64,000 nt of DNA, from the NCBI RefSeq assembly GCF_000340215.1, contig NW_006921537.1, positions 2,713,538-2,777,537 on the forward strand. The letters are read 5' to 3'. Of the stretch, positions 57,311-64,000 are shown piece after piece. A model generated the notes under the pieces. The model ran no database searches. It had not been told where the DNA came from and saw only the letters and a list, made by a program, of their open reading frames with translations. Source of the stretch: Pseudocercospora fijiensis CIRAD86 (Eukaryota > Ascomycota > Dothideomycetes > Mycosphaerellales > Mycosphaerellaceae). How positions within the stretch are numbered: position 1 is the stretch's first letter; every line of letters begins with the position of its first letter. The position numbers and the translations under genes were made by a program.

Positions 57311-57600
57311 GTAAATAAAGGATTAGCGAAGACAATACGAGGAGCGGGCGAGGTTTAGGAGAGGGACTCCCTTTTCGCCGTTAGGATAGCGTAGATCGAT
57401 ACGTCTTACTAGCATTTCGCGACGACGAAAGCGTAGGTAGTAAATAGAGGACCGGCGGAGACGACGCGAGAAGCGAGCGAGGTTTAGGAGAGAGGCTCCC
57501 TTTTCGCTATTAGGATAGCGCGGATCGATACGTCTTACTAGTATTTCGCGACGCCGAAAGAGTAGGGAGTAAATAGAGGATTAGCGGCGTACGCGGTCGG
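57311..57600 (+). repeat. Tandem repeat, 129-base period
   Basis: Units start at 57,311, 57,440 and 57,569 (GTAAATARAGGA...); the third is partial. The units share CGAGGTTTAGGAGAG, CTCCCTTTTCGC and GATCGATACGTCTTACTAG. Differences are mainly transitions. Confidence 0.8.
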
Positions 57601-57899
57601 TACAATTTTCGCGGTAGTAGCGAGTATAGGAGAGGAGAGTAAAATATATAGTTAGATACGGTCGACGGTAAGAGTAGGACTATTTTTATTTTATTTCTAC
57701 CGAATTAGGTACTACCGGAATCGCGATATCTTTAGATACGGCCGTTAATTACCTCTAAACTCTAGCTAGTTAATAGCCTTTAGGTATACGTCGCTAACTC
57801 CCTACTTCTATAATATCTTAGGTTACTAGTCTATATATCTAAAGCTAGCCTTATTCTACGCCTTCTCTAATATCTAGGGCCGATACTTGTTCTCCCTAT

Positions 57900-59340
57900 C
57901 TTATACGGAGCGGAACGCAATATTATATTAGAGGCCTCGAGTACCTTCTACTAGAAAATAGAACAGGCGGGCCTGTTTACTAGGTAGGGTTAGATTAGTA
58001 CTAGGTCCGCTAGTCGAGATATAGCTTAGCTACCTCGGGTCGAAGGTATAGAATAGCTATACCTTATCTACTAATTCGAAGGAAGGCGACCGCGGGTCGA
58101 GGATAGGATATATAAGAAGCAGGAGGGGGTATTCGGCGAGGGGGTAGTTTTCTACGGCGATAGTCCGGAAACGGAGCTTACCCTAATATACCTATCCGAG
58201 CCTATAGAGGTTAGTATAAGATTAAAAATAGGCAATCCTTCCCGACGGGCTAACTTAGTAACGAATCTCTTTAGGGCCGGAATCTTACTATCCGCCTATA
58301 AGAAGTTATAACGATCGAAGGGATAGGGAGAGCTATCGTCCTTCGGCTAAAAGGTAAGCTCGACTACGCCGCCGTCTACTATTTCGTACTAGTACGTCTA
58401 GTTACTATTAGCTCTAGTTTCGATATCTATATACAGCGCTAACACTTACAAACTTGGTATCTAGTTTCGCGTTTATCCTTCTATTAACCGCTATTACGAT
58501 CTCGTTAGTATATATATCGTAGCGGCGGTTATCGCGGTGCGCTATATCTAGTTACCGGCCTATTCTATAGTTCTCCCTTAGGCGATCGAAGATAGGGCTA
58601 GTTTCTAGCTTAACGCCGTTATTCTCGTTATAGAGCGACTTAGCGGCGAAGTTTAGCTCCTACTACTAAATAGCTATAAAATCGACGTCCTCCTAGTCTG
58701 CTATCGCGCGCGTTCTAATCGCTAATATAATAGTATCGGCGAAGGAAATCGAGGGGGAAATAGTCGTACTAGACTACGCGAGATATATAGAAGGGTAGCG
58801 GTCGATAGAATAACGGTTAATATCCGTATCGCGCTCTAAGTTCGTATTAACAATCGCGTTAATATATTACTTCTAGATCGCGTTACGTATACCAACCAAC
58901 AGGCAGCTACGTATACGCGGCGCGTACGTTACTTCGAGATATACTTAGAAGTTAGGACTAGGGGGTTTCGAAATAAAGGTCTTTAGAATTGCGCGATACT
59001 ACCCGAACGAACATCGCTCTTTAAGAGCTCCGAGTACGGGAAATTAAGCCGAAGAACACACTATCCGAGCTAGCGTATACGTACTATGTCGCTAATCTAG
59101 GCCTTTAATACCGAAATTGCCCTCCTAGAATATACAGTCTCAACCGGCGCTTAGTCTATATATTTAACCGCGATCTGCCTTCCTTTAGGCGTAGTAGGCA
59201 CTGTTATAGCTTCTTTACCTTCTTCTATATTAAAATCCTCTATATCCGCCGCCTACGATACTATCTCTAGACATACCGGACTATCGTTTAGCGAGCTAAT
59301 GTCTTAGACGCTTAAAGGCAAGTTATAGGCGTCCTCGCCT
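57900..59340 (-). pseudogene. Unrecognised RIP-degraded minus-strand reading frames
   Basis: From about 59,330 down to 58,890 one minus-strand frame reads GEDAYNLPLSV and onward (IEEGKEAITVPTTPKGRQIA). At about 58,890 coding shifts to another frame that continues to about 58,350 (INAIVNTNLERDTDIN, then NAKLDTKFVSVSAVYR). Stops are TAG/TAA. The change of frame may be an indel or a former intron. No family recognised. It is oriented away from the Helitron gene. Confidence 0.4.
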
Positions 59341-60459
59341 AATACCTCTAATTAGCTATTACTAATACTACTAGCTCTAGTAGGATCTAGTTTTCTAAAT
59401 AGCCTCTAGCTATATACGTATCTCTCTTTAATAATTAGCGACTAGAGGATAGTACTTCCGGTAGGACCCGTATAGAGCAATCTACTTAACGCCTAAGGAA
59501 TCTAGTAGCTATCCTACTAGTCTCCTAACTTTAGGCGCTCTATAGGGTGCCTATAGCCTTTCCGCGTCGAGAAATTGCGAGATCGATACTACGTAAGACT
59601 AGATTACTCCGGTAAACGTAGAGCTTTCTTAGGATCGGTTAAAGAGGCGCCTATCTACCGAGTACTCTCGCTCTCTCTCTCCCCTCTATACGAACTACCT
59701 TATACGAACCTACTATTCGTACTTAGTCCTCCTCCGTAATCTCGGCCGGCGAGTATCCTACTACTCTTGCAATCTATATACCCTAGATTTAATTAACTAG
59801 TTAGGGATAATTTGTCTAAACTAGATCTCGAGGGCTCGTATAGGAGTAGCATTCCGGGTAACCTTTATTTAATCTATATACTCCGCTAATACTACCTTAG
59901 GATCTAGGGATCTTCTAATCTACGGATTCTAATAATCTAACTAGCTCCGTTAAAGGAACTTCCTAGTATTAATTTCCGAATTATTACGATTCGTAAGCAA
60001 GCACTAATCGTATAGGCCCTCCTAACTAGGTTCTCCGCTATCGATTCTTTGCGATTCGTCTGCCCTAGATCTTAGACTTCTTTCGTAATATCGAATATCT
60101 AGCTATTCTATCTATAAATAACTTAGGACTAGTAAGCATTAGAGGTAGGTAGGCTAATAGCCGCGGTCCCTCCTAACTAAGATCCCTAATGTCGACTCTT
60201 TACGATTCGTATACCTTATACCGCTCTAGGATCCTAATTTCCGAGGCGTACCTTAATACTTATATTATCGACGATCTCTACGAGAAAATAACGGCTCGCT
60301 CTTAGAATTGTCCCTATCTCCGAGAGGTAGTATATAAGGACGCCTCGATATCGTCGGTCTACTAATAGTACGTCGTAATTACCTCGCTTTTCGTACGAAA
60401 GGCCGCGATTCTTCGAACTCTATAGTATAGCGTACTCGCTTAGCTCTTCCTTACCTAAA
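59341..60459. other. RIP-degraded sequence between divergent relics
   Basis: No followable frame. Two imperfect copies of a roughly 45-base segment (CCTCCTAACTA...GATTCGT) lie near 60,019 and 60,171. It could include the 5' end of the Helitron, whose TC terminus cannot be recognised by eye. Confidence 0.35.
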
Positions 60460-63400
60460 ATGTCTTCTCTATCTACTCTATCTTCTTCTAGATCTAAGCG
60501 CCCGATACTTACGCTACCGGATATAGAGAGCGCGAGGAAAGGTAAGAAGCGAGCGATACCTAGCTCTTTCGTACTGCCCGACTTTACGATTAACCTAATA
60601 TCGGACGATAGTCTATCTAAGTTGCGGCGTTCGCGACAATAGCCGAAGCTAAAGCGGAGATCTAGTTCCCCGTTACTAGTTAAAATGTCTATAGGGATAA
60701 ACGTCGTATAAGACGATAATCCGTTTTAAACGATATTATATAGAGATAAAGAAACGAGGCATAGAGCGGGTATCTCCTAATCTTCCGCTAGGCTATCGTT
60801 TCTATATAACTATATTCCCGTTGCCGGTCCCGCTCCTAGACTAGTAGTCGAACTGCGTTAATACAAATTCTATTAGATCGTTAAACTAGTGTCTAACTTC
60901 TAGAGGAAGAACGGACGATTCTATAGGGTCTGCACTCTAGTAGTATATTAGCGCGTAGGTTAGTATTCGAGCGATAATATTCCCTAACTTTAATAGAAAG
61001 CCTAACTTTCTACCCGTAGTAACTACGATTCTAATACTATATATCTATAGTTAGCGTACGACGACGCATCTACTAGACTATTACCTAGGTTACGTTAAGC
61101 AAGTCCTGTCTTTAACGATACGTTAGAGGCGTTAGGGACGACGCGCGACCTCTCTAGCGTATTATCGCTATATACGCAAGGTGTTTTATCTAAAACGCTA
61201 TCCGATCGTTCCCCCTTTTATATATCTTCTTTTACTAAGCGTCCCTATACTCCGCCTACCTACGAGTTATATACTATCGACCTATTACGTCTAATACTAT
61301 CTCCTTTGTCGCATTCGGCGTAGAGTTTACCTACCGTTACAATTCCGAGCGTTAGTCGTAGGTCCGATTCTATATCTACGTTAGTAAGCGGCGCTTCTAG
61401 TATCTATACTCTACTAAGTCCGATAGGTCGCGACTATAACTAGGACGATTAGTCTGTCTTGCCTAGAGATACCGTTATATAGGACGCCGAGAGGCAAGGT
61501 CCGATACTACCGGATATAGAGGTTCCTAATAAATACAGTCTAGACGCTTTCGATAATTACTACGACTTCGGCGACCTTCTCGATCCTTCTAGACCGATAG
61601 ACGTTGAATTTACGGAGCCTTCCTATAACGCTAACTCTACGAGTTTAATTAAGAATAGTAGCTCTATCGCGCCTAGAGCTCCGTCGCTAGGGCCTATCTA
61701 ACCGCTACTTCTACCGAGCCTTCCTTTTACCCTTAGAGCAATACCGACGGATACTACTACTGCCCCTACTAGTAGGGCTAGAGCTAGCGGTTCTAGTCCT
61801 TAGGTACGAGCTAGTTAGCCTTCTCTAGGGCGGATATCTTTTAAACGTCTAAACGATTATAATACCCTCCCTACGGCGGTCGCTAAGGCGTACTATAGCC
61901 TAGGTCGATCGTAGGCTGCTAACGCCGACCTCTTACGCCTAGAGAGGTCTACTCTTCCTAAGGCGCATGTCTCGATACTATACGAGGTAGTAATACTTAA
62001 TATTAGCGATATAGTATATATCTACTAATACTATTAAGCTAAGCATTAGATCCGTAAAGCGTCGAACGTCCGAGTAGATAGCAAACTATCTTCTTCTATA
62101 GACAAGAACGGTATAGTGTTTATAATATATTACGGTAGTAGCGCGGTAAAAGGTGTGTTTCTAATCCCTAAACTACCTCCGTTACTATAGCGACTACTTA
62201 CTATAGACCTATCTAAGGACATAGAAGTAAGAACGTTCTAGGAGAACATTCGAGCCTATAATTGCCGCCTCGCAATAACTTTATTTATAGCTAAGCGTAA
62301 TATACGGGTATTAGGATACAGTTTGTTCTAGATCTACGGGGAAGCGTATTATTTAGGTAGCGGTCTCTTCGCTCCGACGGAAGATCCCTAATACGCGTAG
62401 CTATACTTTTACGACCCCGTATATACTACTAAGAGACGTATATAGAAATCCGGCGATCGTAGACATGCTAGCTAGAACTAGAAATCTATACTATCGCCGT
62501 AGCTAGACTACGGCACTATAATCGCGTTATATAAGATAATTACGTAACACAACGCGCTATATTACAAGTTCGCCGCGGCTCGGGAAATGTTTATATCCTT
62601 CTAAGGACCTAGACGCCTCGTTCTTAAGGCTATAGACCTTAGTTTAGTCTACGAAGGTATATAGGACGCGCGTCGATATAACAAGCCGGTCGTAAACGAA
62701 GTAGCCGCCCTCTATCCGGATTACGATCCGGAAGCTATTAGCGGAATAAGGGATTTTATAGTAGTAGAGCGGTTAAGTATAGAAGAGGTGTCTACTACTC
62801 TATATTGTATAAATCGCTACTATCTATACTACTTCCCTATATATTACGTCCTCCTCTAGGCGGCTAGAACTCCTAGGTTTTCGTAGGAGAACTAGTTTCG
62901 TATACGTAGTAGGAGGCACGTTACGCTTAGGGATTATTTTAGGTACATTTTGCACTATCGACTAAACTAATTTCCTACTATCTTCTATAGTCGCTAGCTC
63001 CTATAACAATTGTACGTCGACGTATATGCCGTAGTAGACTTAAACGACCTCCTTTTCCTAGGCAACTATTAGAAAGAAGTATAGGCAGATACGTACGACT
63101 TAAAATAACCGAAATAGCGTAGTATCCGCGTACTATTAGGTAATAAGAACAGATAGAATATCTAACGAGAGTTGTCTCGATAGATAGGCGAAGACCTACG
63201 TTACGATATTCTTCGAACTAAGGTATAGTACGGAGAATACGAGGGAAGCTTACGTTATAGTTTGCTATAGTAGAACCGTTTAGTCGTCCCTATAAACGGG
63301 GCTCTATTATCCGATAGCATCCTATAAGCTCTACGAATAGTTCTCCCGTCCTCGTACGTCGGCAGCGATCGGTAGATTTTATAGTACTACCGAGATTCTA

Positions 63401-64000
63401 TAGCTATCGTCGGCTACTTCGGCGTCCCTACGTACTTTATTACGTTTATAGCTAACCCTAACTAGCCGGAGATTACGCGTTATTTGTTCGACTATTAGGA
63501 CGTAATAGACCGCCTAGATATTACGACGAGGGTCTTTATTTAGAAAGCTAGGGAGTTTCTATACGAGGTCTGCTATAGGAACGTATTTAGTCGCTATATT
63601 GCGAGATACTAGATAGTCGAATACTAGAAGCGTAGCCTCCTCTACCTTTATCTCTTACTATAGATCGCGCCCGATTAAGCGCTAGATACTATATCTAAGA
63701 TCGACAACTTTATCCGCGCTAAGCTTCCGAGCCTAGCCGAGGACCCGGATAGTAGCGTAACAAACTTAGTTAAGGAATATATATATTATAGACCTTATAG
63801 CGCGGGCTTTCTATACGTCCCGTATATATAGTTACCTCGACACTCCGAAGGGACGTATTCTAAGGGATTCTCTATAGAGTTCTCGGACGAGACGGTAGTA
63901 ACTAATATCGCGTTTCCGAAATATCGCAAACGCCGTAATAGGAGGATATAGAATAAGAGGAGGAATCGCGCGTTCCTCTTCGACAATCGTTATATCGTAC
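60460..64000 (+). pseudogene. Helitron Rep/helicase gene relic, 3' part outside the window
   Basis: A single frame (remainder 1 on division by 3) runs from the ATG at 60,460 past the window end, broken only by TAG/TAA. The first 60 codons are open and Ser/Lys-rich. About 63,330-64,000 matches the Helitron-like N-terminal (Rep) domain: FITFIANPN at about 63,436-63,462 (family ITFTANP; the Thr to Ile change is CA to TA), then the HUH site at 63,643-63,651, read here as Tyr-Leu-Tyr (family His-x-His), and SKGFSIEFSDETV further on. The PIF1-type helicase should follow beyond 64,000. Rolling-circle transposition would need the HUH histidines, so this copy is dead. Confidence 0.85.

Noticed and set aside
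1..64000. CRISPR arrays, bacterial-type operons, riboswitches
   Set aside because: None seen. Introns, RRM, TBC and Zn2Cys6 proteins and RIP show a filamentous fungal chromosome.

Overview
The window looks like a chromosome segment of a filamentous ascomycete (Pezizomycotina; a Dothideomycete is my guess, not shown by the sequence). A single gene island with ordinary base composition and short-intron fungal genes (about 19,976-31,735) lies between two large repeat blocks. Both blocks carry the mark of repeat-induced point mutation (RIP): CA and TG are nearly gone, TA is in excess, and CG/GC are retained. In the first 60 bases TA occurs 8 times, CA once and TG never. Coding frames inside the repeats are broken almost only by TAG and TAA (former Gln or Trp codons).

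Left block (1-19,975). Positions 1-13,536 hold nearly all of a very large Ty3/gypsy chromovirus on the + strand. It has a one-frame gag-pol (protease DTG, reverse transcriptase, RNase H, HHCC/DD35E integrase, chromodomain) and, between pol and the 3' LTR, an unusual extra reading frame of about 1,630 codons that I do not recognise. It is inserted in the integrase region of an older minus-strand chromovirus of a second family (copy A, 13,537-18,009). A Tc1/mariner relic fills most of the rest.

Gene island. In order: a small + strand ORF of uncertain status; a TBC-domain Rab GAP of the Gyp1 type (-, four exons); divergently from it an Hrp1/Nab4-type two-RRM RNA-binding protein (+, five exons, one 1,290-base intron); a CinA-C/PncC-domain protein (+); a single-pass membrane protein of unknown function (+, two exons); and a Zn2Cys6 fungal transcription factor (-, two exons). 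These look like unrelated housekeeping and regulatory genes, not a cluster with one function.

Right block (31,736-64,000). A Ty1/copia element on the minus strand (32,531-37,845) has a perfect 5-base target duplication and unusual ACTT...AAGT LTR ends. It splits an unrecognised degenerate reading frame. Next come a 705-base miniature LTR element (TRIM-like, 38,500-39,204) and a three-level nest: chromovirus copy B (39,209-54,520, +) is interrupted by copy C (45,747-53,921, -; target duplication CCCTC), which carries a Tc1/mariner element (51,254-52,626, TA target duplication, 52-base inverted ends). An assembly gap sits in copy C. Beyond 54,521 lie degenerate reading frames, two tRNA-like sequences, a 129-base tandem repeat, and from 60,460 to the window end a Helitron Rep gene whose HUH histidines have become tyrosines.

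The main candidate for something undescribed is the third reading frame of the 13.7-kb chromovirus, together with a Gln/Tyr/Gly-rich 32-residue tandem repeat in its Gag region. All domain calls were made by eye; no database search was run.
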